DNA of 35,768 nucleotides from CAIKKG01 sp037444725 (lineage in GTDB: Bacteria > Patescibacteriota > Minisyncoccia > UBA6257 > GWB1-50-10), in assembly GCA_037444725.1 (NCBI GenBank), contig JBBILW010000005.1, forward strand, positions 1 through 35,768, read 5' to 3'. Positions within the stretch are counted from its first letter, which is position 1. Each line of letters opens with the position of its first letter. The translations under genes were made by a program, and so were the position numbers. Shown here in pieces: positions 7,881 through 16,088 of this stretch. Under the pieces are notes generated by a model. That model was not told the DNA's origin and made no database searches. It saw only the letters and a program-made list of their open reading frames with translations.

Positions 7881-10262
7881 TTATTCCGCTACCAGACCCA
7901 CATCACCCTCTTTCGGCTCCATGCCGTGCTTCGGGATAGTAAATTTGAATATTGCTCCCTTATTTTCTTCAGATTCAAACCAGATTCTTCCGCCCCAGCT
8001 TTCAACAAGCATCTTAGAAAGCGAGAGACCGATACCCGAACCCTCCGGAATCAAACGGATTGCGTTGCGCGCGCGATAAAATTTCGTGAAAATTTCCGCT
8101 CGTGATTCTCTTGGGATACCAATGCCATTGTCCTTTATCTGAAACTCGATTACGTTACTGTGCTCGAAAATGGTTACGGTTATCGTTGCCCCTTTAGGCG
8201 AGTAGTGAAGCGCATTTGAAATAATATTCTGCAACACGAGGAAAAGATAATCCTTGTCCATGAGAATTCTCATGGTCTTGGGCAAAGAAGATTTAATTTC
8301 TATTTTCTGTTTCATCTTCTTTCGGAAGATATCCAGAGACTTAACAACGTCTTTCGTAAATTTAACCGGATCAATTGAAATCGGCGCCACCTTGACCCTA
8401 CCCGCTTCGACGCGTGCGGTCTGCAAAAGCGTATTGACGAGCTCGCTCATGCGGCGCACCGCGCTGTTGATTTCCGACGCGAGATCCGCCTGACGCGGAT
8501 TGAGTTTGCCGCCGATACCCTCTGCGAGCATCTCGCCGAACCATTTGATGGCGGTAAGAGGGCCGCGCAGCTGATGGGCCGCAATCGAGATAAATCCGCT
8601 CCTCGCTTCTTCGAATTTTTCTTCATCGGTAATATCGCGCAGCACCACGACTATTCCCTGCATTTCCCCGTCCAATGCGTACGGAGACGCAATCATAAGC
8701 ACCGATAATTTTTTCTCGGTTCGCAACGTAAGCACCAATCGTTCCGCAAGCGTCGTACGCTCCTTCATGGCGCGCTCCAGAATGCTGTATTTGGGCACCT
8801 CTTGGCCTTCCACCGTATCGATAGTCTTAATAATCTTATAAATCGAGGAGCCTATGTATTCGTCAACGTTTACATCGAACAGCTTGCCGGCACTTGTGTT
8901 CGCAAAAAGGAGATTGGTCTTCAAGTCGATTACCGCGACCGCATTGTCGATGCTCTCAAGAATCGCGGTATGCTTTATGTTTTCAAGCTCGATTGCGCGT
9001 TTTGCCTCGGTAACCGCCTGGCGCTGATATTCGGATTCTTGCGCGCGTGCCGTAATGTTTGCGGTTGCAATCTTTATTTTCTCTTCCAAACTCGCATACA
9101 GATTGTCCAAACGCTCTACCATTGAATTAAACGCGGTACTGAGCGCCGTAATTTCAGCGCTGCCATCTACCGTGAGACGCTCCTTGAAATTACCCTCGCT
9201 GATGCGCACCACCGAATCAATAACTTTAGAAATGGCGCGGAATGTGGAGCGCACCATGAGTGCAATCATGAGCGCTACAAAAAGCGCGGAAATAATCGTG
9301 AGCAAACCGAGGAGCATCGCTTCGTTTATGGCAACCTGCTCAATATCGCGGAGGTCAACTTCGTGCACAAAAAAGAACGGATAGCCATCTACCTTCGCGA
9401 TACCATGAACTTCCGTGCCATCACCCACGGTATCGCTCACGTCGAGCGTTGTCGGCGCAATATATGTTTCTACGCCCTTTTGTACGGCGTCATATTGCAG
9501 CGGCTTTATTTCGATGCCGGGGAACCGCGACTCGTTGATTATTCTCTCTGCAACGGCCGGTGCTACATGCCCGATGCTGTGATAGACTCTGTCCTGAATA
9601 TTTGAAGCAATAACTACGCCAAGCTCGTCCGTCAACATAAGTTTTACCGACGACTTCCCGCTCATATAATCCGCAATCAATGCGTCCACAAACGACGGAC
9701 TTCGCTTCATCACCAAAACACCGATAATCGATTTATCGGCATCGAACACGGGGGCGGAAAAATAATAACCCGGCTGCTTCGAGGTTATGCCGATTGCCAT
9801 TTGAAGACCCGGGCGCCCCTCAATCGCCTGCTTATAATACCTACGAAATGAATAATTCTGATTGATAAAGGTGGGATCGGTCGAAATAAGCGCCGTGCCC
9901 GCCTTATCTAAAAGATATATAGCCGAATAATTATTATTTACGTTAAACGTATCGAACATCCGCATAATTGCGGGAATGTCGCGCTTCGGAAAACCGGAAC
10001 TCAGATACTTCACGACGGATTCCTGCGAAGCGAGAATATCCGCCGTCTCTTCGGAATCCGTAATAATACGTGCGAGCTCGTGCGTCGCCTGACCTTCTAC
10101 TGAGAGTAGATTTTTTCTCTCCACGGAAAGGAGATCGTTTAACGCAACTTTGTACACGGCAACGGAAACAAAAACACCGACCACGCTGATGATGCATGCG
10201 ACGATAATCGCGAGCCGTGTTGCTGTCGGTGTCTTGTTATAGATATCCAAAAGTTTTCCCAT
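7881..10262 (-). CDS. membrane sensor histidine kinase (extracellular sensor, HAMP, PAS, HisKA, HATPase)
   Basis: A 793-residue kinase. Membrane helix about 16-38; extracellular sensor region about 39-310, probably Cache-like (residues such as YYFSAPVFDADKSIIGVLVM are typical); second helix about 312-338; HAMP about 340-395; coiled coil; PAS about 430-545; HisKA with H563 in AAHQLRGPL; N-box ISNALHYSP near 680; G1 DNGIGIP; F-box; G2 GSGIGLSL. The residue after H is Q rather than the usual E (HELR becomes HQLR). It is transcribed towards the single-domain regulator, its likely partner. A TATAAT box 12 bases before the ATG implies a leader of about five bases. The ligand is unknown. Confidence 0.9.
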   Translation of the reverse strand: MGKLLDIYNKTPTATRLAIIVACIISVVGVFVSVAVYKVALNDLLSVERKNLLSVEGQATHELARIITDSEETADILASQESVVKYLSSGFPKRDIPAIMRMFDTFNVNNNYSAIYLLDKAGTALISTDPTFINQNYSFRRYYKQAIEGRPGLQMAIGITSKQPGYYFSAPVFDADKSIIGVLVMKRSPSFVDALIADYMSGKSSVKLMLTDELGVVIASNIQDRVYHSIGHVAPAVAERIINESRFPGIEIKPLQYDAVQKGVETYIAPTTLDVSDTVGDGTEVHGIAKVDGYPFFFVHEVDLRDIEQVAINEAMLLGLLTIISALFVALMIALMVRSTFRAISKVIDSVVRISEGNFKERLTVDGSAEITALSTAFNSMVERLDNLYASLEEKIKIATANITARAQESEYQRQAVTEAKRAIELENIKHTAILESIDNAVAVIDLKTNLLFANTSAGKLFDVNVDEYIGSSIYKIIKTIDTVEGQEVPKYSILERAMKERTTLAERLVLTLRTEKKLSVLMIASPYALDGEMQGIVVVLRDITDEEKFEEARSGFISIAAHQLRGPLTAIKWFGEMLAEGIGGKLNPRQADLASEINSAVRRMSELVNTLLQTARVEAGRVKVAPISIDPVKFTKDVVKSLDIFRKKMKQKIEIKSSLPKTMRILMDKDYLFLVLQNIISNALHYSPKGATITVTIFEHSNVIEFQIKDNGIGIPRESRAEIFTKFYRARNAIRLIPEGSGIGLSLSKMLVESWGGRIWFESEENKGAIFKFTIPKHGMEPKEGDVGLVAE

Positions 10263-10322
10263 TTCGCTGATATTATTATACCAACTCGCACTTTACTCTT
10301 CATCGTTGTATACTGCGTATAT

Positions 10323-11228
10323 ATGTTCTCATCTCTTATCATTAACACCATTCCTTTTTTACAAACACTCGCGATTTCGCTCGGCATCAAAGACATTCTT
10401 GATATCCTGATAGTCGCGTTTCTTATTTACATCTCGATACTCATCATAAAAAGAACGCACTCAACGTTCATTTTTTTCGGCGTAGCGATACTCGGCAGCA
10501 TCTACCTTGCAGCACGCGTCTTTAACCTCTCTCTTACAATAGTAATCTTCCAGACCATTTTCCCGTTCCTCGTCTTCGTGCTCGTAGTCATTTTCCAGCG
10601 CGAAATACGCTATTTTTTCGAGTGGATGGCGACATGGCCGCTGCTCTCATTCTTGAAACCGAAAAGCACCGCTACCGAAGATACGTTAAACGACATCGTG
10701 GCGGCAGCCATTCGTCTTGCAGAGACTAAGACAGGCGCGCTTATTGCGTTAACCGGCAGACAATCGATTGACCGTTTCTTGAGCGGCGGATTCTCACTGC
10801 AAGGAAAAATATCCGTGCCGCTGCTTCTCAGCATCTTCGATGAGTCTTCTCCCGGCCATGACGGCGCGGTCATTGTCGACAATAATCGCATCGAAAAATT
10901 CGGCGCGCGCCTGCCTTTGGCAGAAAAATTCGAATACGAAAATCTCGGCACGAGACACTGCGCGGCGCTCGGCCTCGCGGAACGCTCCGATGCGCTTGTT
11001 ATCGCCGTATCCGAAGAACGCGGCACTATTTCCTACGCATTCGGCGGCACACTTGTAACCATAAAAGAGCCCATCGAGCTCAAAGAGATTTTGCAGCACT
11101 TCCTTGAAGACAGCATGCCCGTGCAACAGAAGAGCCCGCTCCACACGCTTATTACGAATAACGTTCCTGAAAAAATCGCCGCACTTGCGGTAGCAGTTGC
11201 GGCTTGGCTTCTCTACAATTCAATTTAG
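10323..11228 (+). CDS. CdaA-type diadenylate cyclase with extra C-terminal membrane helix
   Basis: A 301-residue protein that should condense two ATP into cyclic di-AMP. Three N-terminal helices (about 10-90), then a DAC domain (about 110-260) with catalytic HDGAVIV, a GTRHCAALG motif and VSEERG. In CdaA proteins the second motif normally reads RHR; here it is RHC. After the DAC domain there is an unusual C-terminal helix (about 280-301) starting NNVPEKIAALAVAVAAWLLY, which resembles the N-terminal anchor of the CdaA regulator CdaR/YbbR. Start: TATACT (10309-10314) lies eight bases before ATG, so the mRNA is leaderless. No ybbR or glmM gene is adjacent. Confidence 0.9.
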   Translation: MFSSLIINTIPFLQTLAISLGIKDILDILIVAFLIYISILIIKRTHSTFIFFGVAILGSIYLAARVFNLSLTIVIFQTIFPFLVFVLVVIFQREIRYFFEWMATWPLLSFLKPKSTATEDTLNDIVAAAIRLAETKTGALIALTGRQSIDRFLSGGFSLQGKISVPLLLSIFDESSPGHDGAVIVDNNRIEKFGARLPLAEKFEYENLGTRHCAALGLAERSDALVIAVSEERGTISYAFGGTLVTIKEPIELKEILQHFLEDSMPVQQKSPLHTLITNNVPEKIAALAVAVAAWLLYNSI

Positions 11229-11232
11229 CGCG

Positions 11233-12453
11233 TTACCAGACGATATCCTTGCGCACCACCTTTGTCGGTTGATAGTCGCACATGTCGCAATTGTCGCATT
11301 TTGCGTTCGCATAATTCTCTCCGAAATACTTGAGGAGCATTTTTCTCCTGCAAAAACGCGCCGTGCAATACGTGACCATCGTTTCTAATTGCTCCTCTGC
11401 GACGCGGATACGCGCAGCATCAGTCATTTTGCCGATGAAGTATTCGTGCTTCTCTTTGTCGTGGTAACTGAAAAATAATACGCACTCGGCGGGTTTCCCG
11501 TCACGCCCCGCGCGGCCCGTTTCCTGATAATATCCTTCCAAATTTTTCGGCAAGTCGTGATGGATTACAAAACGGATATCGGGTTTATCGATACCCATGC
11601 CGAATGCGATAGTCGCCGTGATTATTTGCACCTCGCCTTTCATAAACAGTTCCTGATTCTTCGCGCGTTCTTTAGGCGAAAGCCCTGCGTGATACGGCAG
11701 CGCCTGAATGCCGTCCGCAGTCAGATCTTCCGCCACGCGTTCAACCGACGCGCGGCTGTGGCAGTACACAATGCCTGATTTTCCGGGGCGGTCTTCTATA
11801 TAGCTCACGATTTCCGCGTACGCATCTGATTTTGGACGGATTGAATAATGGATATTAGGGCGGTCAAAACTGCCGCAGAATGAACCGTAATCGTTAAACG
11901 CGAGCTGGCGCACAATATCACTCTTTACCTTCGCAGTAGCCGTTGCGGTAAGCGCAATGACGGGGACGCCCGGAAACTGGCCTCTTACCTGCGATATATT
12001 GCGATATTCGGGGCGAAAATCGTGTCCCCACTCGGAAATACAATGAGCCTCATCAACGGCTATGAGCGATACGGTAAGCGATTTTAGAAACTCCATAAAA
12101 CCCTCCTTCATAAGACGCTCGGGAGCCACGTAGAGAATTTTAATTTTTCCGTCCTGCAAATCCTGTTTGATTCTGCGCTCTTCGCGGATGCCAAGACTGC
12201 TGTTTAAATACGCCGCTGCAATATCGCTTTTTTCTAAGCCCGAAACCTGGTCCTTCATGAGCGAAATAAGCGGAGAGACGACAAGCGTAAGCCCCGGCAA
12301 CATCAGTGCGGGCAATTGATAGCAGAGCGATTTGCCGCCTCCTGTGGGCAGGAGTGCCAGCGTATCTTTTCCTGCTAACACATTCTCTATAATCTTCTGC
12401 TGCAGCGGTCTGAATTCGTCAAAACCAAAATGTTTTTTGAGTGTCGGGCGCAT
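11233..12453 (-). CDS. short RecQ-type ATP-dependent DNA helicase
   Basis: A 406-residue RecQ: Walker A LLPTGGGKSLCYQLP, DEAH box (AVDEAHCISEWGHDFRPEY, also the RecQ aromatic-rich loop), motif IV-VI region with GMGIDKPDIRFVIH and QETGRAGRDG, then the zinc-binding segment CRRKMLLKYFGE followed by CDNCDMC. The protein ends shortly afterwards, so the RQC winged helix and the HRDC domain of E. coli RecQ are absent. It unwinds DNA 3' to 5' in recombination repair. I use ATG 12453, not 12516: a promoter TTTACA-17-CATAAT (12496-12501, 12473-12478) lies between the two candidates, and homology starts at MRPTLKKHFGFDEFRPLQ. Confidence 0.92.
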   Translation of the reverse strand: MRPTLKKHFGFDEFRPLQQKIIENVLAGKDTLALLPTGGGKSLCYQLPALMLPGLTLVVSPLISLMKDQVSGLEKSDIAAAYLNSSLGIREERRIKQDLQDGKIKILYVAPERLMKEGFMEFLKSLTVSLIAVDEAHCISEWGHDFRPEYRNISQVRGQFPGVPVIALTATATAKVKSDIVRQLAFNDYGSFCGSFDRPNIHYSIRPKSDAYAEIVSYIEDRPGKSGIVYCHSRASVERVAEDLTADGIQALPYHAGLSPKERAKNQELFMKGEVQIITATIAFGMGIDKPDIRFVIHHDLPKNLEGYYQETGRAGRDGKPAECVLFFSYHDKEKHEYFIGKMTDAARIRVAEEQLETMVTYCTARFCRRKMLLKYFGENYANAKCDNCDMCDYQPTKVVRKDIVW

Positions 12454-12472
12454 AAGAAATCTGTAGGTTATG

Positions 12473-12501
12473 ATTATGCCCCAGGTCTGACATGCTGTAA
12501 A
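12473..12501 (-). promoter_or_regulatory. candidate recQ promoter
   Basis: TTTACA (12501-12496), 17-base spacer, CATAAT (12478-12473) on the minus strand. The predicted start of transcription lies about 12 bases before ATG 12453, which decides the start codon of the RecQ gene. Confidence 0.5.
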
Positions 12502-12548
12502 TTTTTTACTGTGCATATCGCAAAAAGCCTGCTATTATGACTTCGATC

Positions 12549-13520
12549 ATGCTTATCGATGATGTCGTCATATCCGTCGCTGCCGGCAACGGCGGCAAGG
12601 GAAAAGTAGCATTCAACAAGAACCTCATGGAACTCGGACCGACCGGCGGCACGGGAGGCAACGGAGGCAGTGTTTATTTTGAAGGCACTTCGGATCTTGG
12701 CGCGCTCAATAAGTTCCGCTTCAAAAAAGAAGCCGTCGCAGAAAACGGTGAAGACGGAAAGGCACAGTTCAATGACGGCCATACTGCCCCCGACCTCATA
12801 CTTCAGATACCTGTCGGCACGGTCATTCACGACCTCGAACGTTCACGGACCCATGAGATTGTGAAAATCGGCGAACGCGTCCTTATCGCTAAAGGCGGAC
12901 GCGGCGGCAGGGGCAATTTCCATTTCCGCTCATCGAAAAACACCACGCCGAAACAGTTTCAGCCCGGAATCCCCGGCGAACACACGAAAGTTCGCCTGGA
13001 GCTCAAGCTTATTGCCGACGTTGGCTTCGTGGGGCTTCCTAATGTGGGTAAATCGAGCCTATTGAACGCTATTACTGCGGCAACCGCTAAGGTGGCCAAT
13101 TACCCCTTTACGACGCTTGAACCGAACCTGGGAGCGTATTACGAGCTTATTCTTGCGGATATTCCCGGGCTTATCGAAGGTGCCTCAAGCGGCAAAGGAC
13201 TTGGTATAAAATTCCTTCGCCATGTGGAACGCACGAATACCCTTTTCCATTTCGTTTCAGCCGAATCGGAGCATCCGGCGGAAGACTACGCGACTATCCG
13301 CAAAGAGCTCAAAGCGTATAATCCGGAGCTTCTCGACAAGAAAGAATTTCTTTTCATCAGCAAGAGCGATGCGGTAGATGACGAGACGCTTGAGAAGTTA
13401 TTCAAAGTCATGAAGAAAAAGAATCCGAACGTGCTCGCGATTTCAATTCTCGACGACGAAAGTCTTGATGAAGTAAGAAAGATTCTTAACCAAATCGCAA
13501 AAGAAAAGCACGCGGCATAA
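12549..13520 (+). CDS. obgE: Obg-family GTPase
   Basis: A 323-residue Obg protein. The Obg fold (about 1-155) has its glycine-rich repeats (AAGNGGKGKVAFNKN, GGTGGNGGSVYF, AKGGRGGRGNFHF). The G domain follows with G1 GLPNVGKSSLLN, G3 DIPGLIEGAS and late motifs. The usual G4 NKxD reads SKSD (FLFISKSDAVDD), an odd substitution in the guanine-binding motif. There is no OCT domain. Obg proteins act in large ribosomal subunit assembly and stress responses. The first in-frame ATG (12537) overlaps the extended -10 TGCTATTAT, so I use 12549, ten bases after that box. The gene ends before a bidirectional terminator. Confidence 0.93.
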   Translation: MLIDDVVISVAAGNGGKGKVAFNKNLMELGPTGGTGGNGGSVYFEGTSDLGALNKFRFKKEAVAENGEDGKAQFNDGHTAPDLILQIPVGTVIHDLERSRTHEIVKIGERVLIAKGGRGGRGNFHFRSSKNTTPKQFQPGIPGEHTKVRLELKLIADVGFVGLPNVGKSSLLNAITAATAKVANYPFTTLEPNLGAYYELILADIPGLIEGASSGKGLGIKFLRHVERTNTLFHFVSAESEHPAEDYATIRKELKAYNPELLDKKEFLFISKSDAVDDETLEKLFKVMKKKNPNVLAISILDDESLDEVRKILNQIAKEKHAA

Positions 13521-13524
13521 GTTC

Positions 13525-13553
13525 AAAAAAATCCCCGTACGGGGATTTTTGTT
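13525..13553. terminator. bidirectional terminator between obgE and ftsX
   Basis: Hairpin ATCCCC-GTAC-GGGGAT flanked by an A-tract on the left and a T-tract on the right, between two convergent genes. Confidence 0.8.
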
Positions 13554-13569
13554 TAGCCTCACGCGAATA

Positions 13570-14478
13570 TTAGAGATGCAGATAACGGCGGACCGCGAAA
13601 TAACTTGATGCGACTCCCATACCTACGCAGAAAAGCATCTGATAGCCGAAGAGCGCAAAAACGTTATCGGAAAAATACTGCGAAAGATTTATTTCGCCAA
13701 TGAAGCTATTGATGGACGGCGAAAGGAAGTTGATGACGGGAATAAGCGCAATAAAGCTAATAATCGCTGCGATAACGCCGTAGATGATGCCTTCCACCAC
13801 GAACGGGCCGCGAATGAACGCATTTGAAGCACCTACGAGACGCATGATGCCAAGCTGCTCGCTCGCCGAAAAGATTGCAAGACGGATGGTATTAAATGTT
13901 ACGACTGCCGCGAGGAAAGAGAGGAAAATGGTAAGCGTGATTCCTCCTTTGCGCAACGTATCAATAAAGCCCACGAGGCGATCAATAACCACCTGATTCT
14001 GCGCGTAGGTCACCTTTTCAATCTGATCCTTCAACGTCTGATTTTCGAGATAGCTCGCAATCGTCTTATACTGGCTCGGATCTTTTGCCTTGATATTTAA
14101 CGAGGCAAGAAGCGGGTTTTTGTCGAGTTCTTCCACTGCTTGGCTCAAGGCCGCATCGCCCGCATGGCGATTCTTGAAATCAGCAAGCGCCGCTTCCGAT
14201 GAAATGTATTCAACGCTTTTTACTTCCGCGAGATTCTCAAGCGATTTCTTGATATTCAAAATGTAATCTTCCGCGGCATTGCTCTTGAAATAGACGCTGA
14301 TGTCGATTTTCTCCTGCAATGAACCGATCGCCGCCTTGCCTGTCACATTGAAGAGCACGAGCCCCTCGAACACGACTGCCGCAAGAATCATGATGCTGAT
14401 GGTCGAAACCGAAAGCCAGCCGTTGCGTACAAAGGCCTGTAATCCGTATTTAATAATGCGTGTGAGCGTAACAATCAT
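13570..14478 (-). CDS. ftsX: cell division protein FtsX
   Basis: A 302-residue permease-like protein: helix 1 (about 22-43), extracellular domain (about 50-165, with DISVYFK and the FtsX-typical SSEAALADFKNRH region), then three helices (about 172-300) of the FtsX domain containing SASEQLGIMRLVGASNAFIRGPF, which corresponds to the family's coupling loop. With FtsE it forms an ABC-like complex that does not transport but activates cell wall hydrolases at the division site. Start is one base after the ftsE stop codon, so the two are co-transcribed and probably translationally coupled. Confidence 0.92.
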   Translation of the reverse strand: MIVTLTRIIKYGLQAFVRNGWLSVSTISIMILAAVVFEGLVLFNVTGKAAIGSLQEKIDISVYFKSNAAEDYILNIKKSLENLAEVKSVEYISSEAALADFKNRHAGDAALSQAVEELDKNPLLASLNIKAKDPSQYKTIASYLENQTLKDQIEKVTYAQNQVVIDRLVGFIDTLRKGGITLTIFLSFLAAVVTFNTIRLAIFSASEQLGIMRLVGASNAFIRGPFVVEGIIYGVIAAIISFIALIPVINFLSPSINSFIGEINLSQYFSDNVFALFGYQMLFCVGMGVASSYFAVRRYLHL

Positions 14479-14479
14479 G

Positions 14480-15163
14480 TTAGTCCAATATAAATCTTCC
14501 GTTTGCCTCGTCCTTTATAATCATACCGTTTTCGAGCGTAATCACGCGCTGACCGAGCGAGTTCACCACTTCTTTGTCGTGCGTTGCGAGAATCACCGTG
14601 CTGCCGAGCTCGTTAATCTTCGTGAGCAACTTTACGACTTCCCACGTGTTATACGGATCAAGGTTCCCAGTCGGCTCATCGGCAATCAACACGTCAGGAC
14701 GGTTAATCATCGCGCGGGCAATCGCCACGCGCTGCTTCTCGCCGCCTGAAAGTTCCGTCGGGAAATTCTTCGCTTTATCCTTCAAGCCCACCATGTCGAG
14801 CACCTGCGGAACGTACTCGTTGATTTCAGATTGCGGACGGCCGGCGACTTCAAGGGCAAATGCCACGTTTTCAAACACGTTCTTCTTCATGAGAAGCCTG
14901 AAGTCTTGGAAGATGACGCCGATATGGCGGCGGAGTTCCGGCAGTTCGCTCGATTTCAATTTGTTGACCTCGTAGGAACCGAAAAATACCTGGCCTTTTG
15001 TCGGCTTCTCCTCGCCTGTCAGCATTTTTATTATGGTGGACTTTCCCGCGCCTGACCTGCCCACAATACTCACAAACTCACCGGGCTGAATCTTAAAGTT
15101 CACTTTGTCGAGCGCCACCATGCCTCGGCTGTACGTCTTCGTTACGTTTTGAAAGATAATCAT
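14480..15163 (-). CDS. ftsE: cell division ATP-binding protein FtsE
   Basis: A 227-residue ABC ATPase with Walker A GRSGAGKST, FtsE-typical GVIFQDFRLLMKKNVFENVAF, signature LSGGEKQR, Walker B DVLIADEPTGNLDP and H-loop ATHD. The pairing with FtsX, one base downstream, settles the identity. A promoter TTGAGA-17-TATACT (15227-15232 and 15204-15209) lies upstream, giving a leader of about 35 bases without an evident Shine-Dalgarno site. Confidence 0.93.
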   Translation of the reverse strand: MIIFQNVTKTYSRGMVALDKVNFKIQPGEFVSIVGRSGAGKSTIIKMLTGEEKPTKGQVFFGSYEVNKLKSSELPELRRHIGVIFQDFRLLMKKNVFENVAFALEVAGRPQSEINEYVPQVLDMVGLKDKAKNFPTELSGGEKQRVAIARAMINRPDVLIADEPTGNLDPYNTWEVVKLLTKINELGSTVILATHDKEVVNSLGQRVITLENGMIIKDEANGRFILD

Positions 15164-15203
15164 GTATGCAAATAAATCAGTTGTTCAATCACTGTGCCTC
15201 GTT

Positions 15204-15232
15204 AGTATAGCAAAAAAAACAACGGCTCTCAA
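15204..15232 (-). promoter_or_regulatory. candidate ftsEX promoter
   Basis: Minus strand -35 TTGAGA (15232-15227), 17-base T-rich spacer, -10 TATACT (15209-15204). It lies between the ftsE start and the end of the release factor gene. Confidence 0.6.
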
Positions 15233-15237
15233 TAAAT

Positions 15238-15927
15238 CTAAGCCAATAAGTCGAGATTCCCGTCTAAAACGTCATCTACCTTCGATATTTTAACGCCTGT
15301 TAAGTGATTTTTAACCTGCTTATACGGGTGCAAAACATACGAGCGGATTTCGTGGCCCCATTCGGGCATTACTTTCGTGCGAAGGTTGTCGAGCGACGCA
15401 AGATGCTTTTCCTGCATGAGACTCACAAGCTTTGACTTCAATAGCGCCATCGCTTTCACACGGTTTGCCGCCTGAGAGCGTTCCACGCGCGAAGACACAA
15501 CGATGCCTGTCGGCAAATGCACGATGCGCACCGCAGTCTCCACTTTGTTTACGTTCTGACCGCCCGGACCTCCTGCGCGTGAAAAATCCACCTTCAAATC
15601 TTTTTCGGGAATCTGGATATTTCTTGCTTCCATTTCCGGAAGTTCGGGAAGGACTTCCACGAGCGCAAACGACGTGTGGCGCAGTTTCTTTGCATCGAAC
15701 GGTGAAATGCGGACCAAGCGATGCACGCCCGATTCACCCTTCATGCGTTCGTACACGCCCTCGCCGCGGAATTCATATGTGTAATCGTCAATCTGAATCT
15801 TTTTCCAGCCTTTCCGATCGGCAAAACGAGAATACATCCGAAGGAGCATCTGCGCCCAGTCTTTTGCATCGTCGCCTCCCGCTCCTGCGAGAACGGATAA
15901 AGAAATTATGTTAGGATTTACTGCCAT
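15238..15927 (-). CDS. prfB: peptide chain release factor 2, lacking domain 1
   Basis: A 229-residue class I release factor. The stop-codon recognition motif SPF (residues 75-77, in RISPFDAKKLRHTSF) identifies it as RF2, reading UGA and UAA; the catalytic GGQ (122-124, in AGGPGGQNVNKVET) triggers peptide release. Bacterial RF2 is normally about 365 residues; here the N-terminal helical domain 1 (roughly 110-130 residues) is missing and the protein begins directly at NIISLSVLAGAGGDDAKDWA. An in-frame TAA lies about nine codons upstream and the next upstream gene is divergent, so no hidden N-terminal exon or frameshift fits in the space. Presence of RF2 supports the standard genetic code. Confidence 0.9.
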   Translation of the reverse strand: MAVNPNIISLSVLAGAGGDDAKDWAQMLLRMYSRFADRKGWKKIQIDDYTYEFRGEGVYERMKGESGVHRLVRISPFDAKKLRHTSFALVEVLPELPEMEARNIQIPEKDLKVDFSRAGGPGGQNVNKVETAVRIVHLPTGIVVSSRVERSQAANRVKAMALLKSKLVSLMQEKHLASLDNLRTKVMPEWGHEIRSYVLHPYKQVKNHLTGVKISKVDDVLDGNLDLLA

Positions 15928-15989
15928 TTTTTCGTGTGTTACCTGAATTATGCCTTATTTTATGCGGAAAATACACCGATTCACATCTA

Positions 15990-16018
15990 TTGACTTTTCT
16001 TATGTTTTTTGATATATT
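15990..16018 (+). promoter_or_regulatory. strong promoter of the GC-rich coiled-coil gene
   Basis: TTGACT (15990-15995), 17-base T-rich spacer, TATATT (16013-16018). This is among the best sigma-70-like matches in the window and starts a leader of about 65 bases, unlike most genes here. Confidence 0.7.
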
Positions 16019-16088
16019 AATGCCAGCAACCTTGTAACTCTAGTAGCACACTTCCCACCAACGAGGCTCATGCCTCAAGGAGAACGCT

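Noticed and set aside
15238..16018. Programmed frameshift in prfB, as in many bacteria
   Set aside because: There is no upstream short frame with an in-frame TGA slippery site (CTTTGA type); the region upstream is an intergenic promoter region for the divergent gene.
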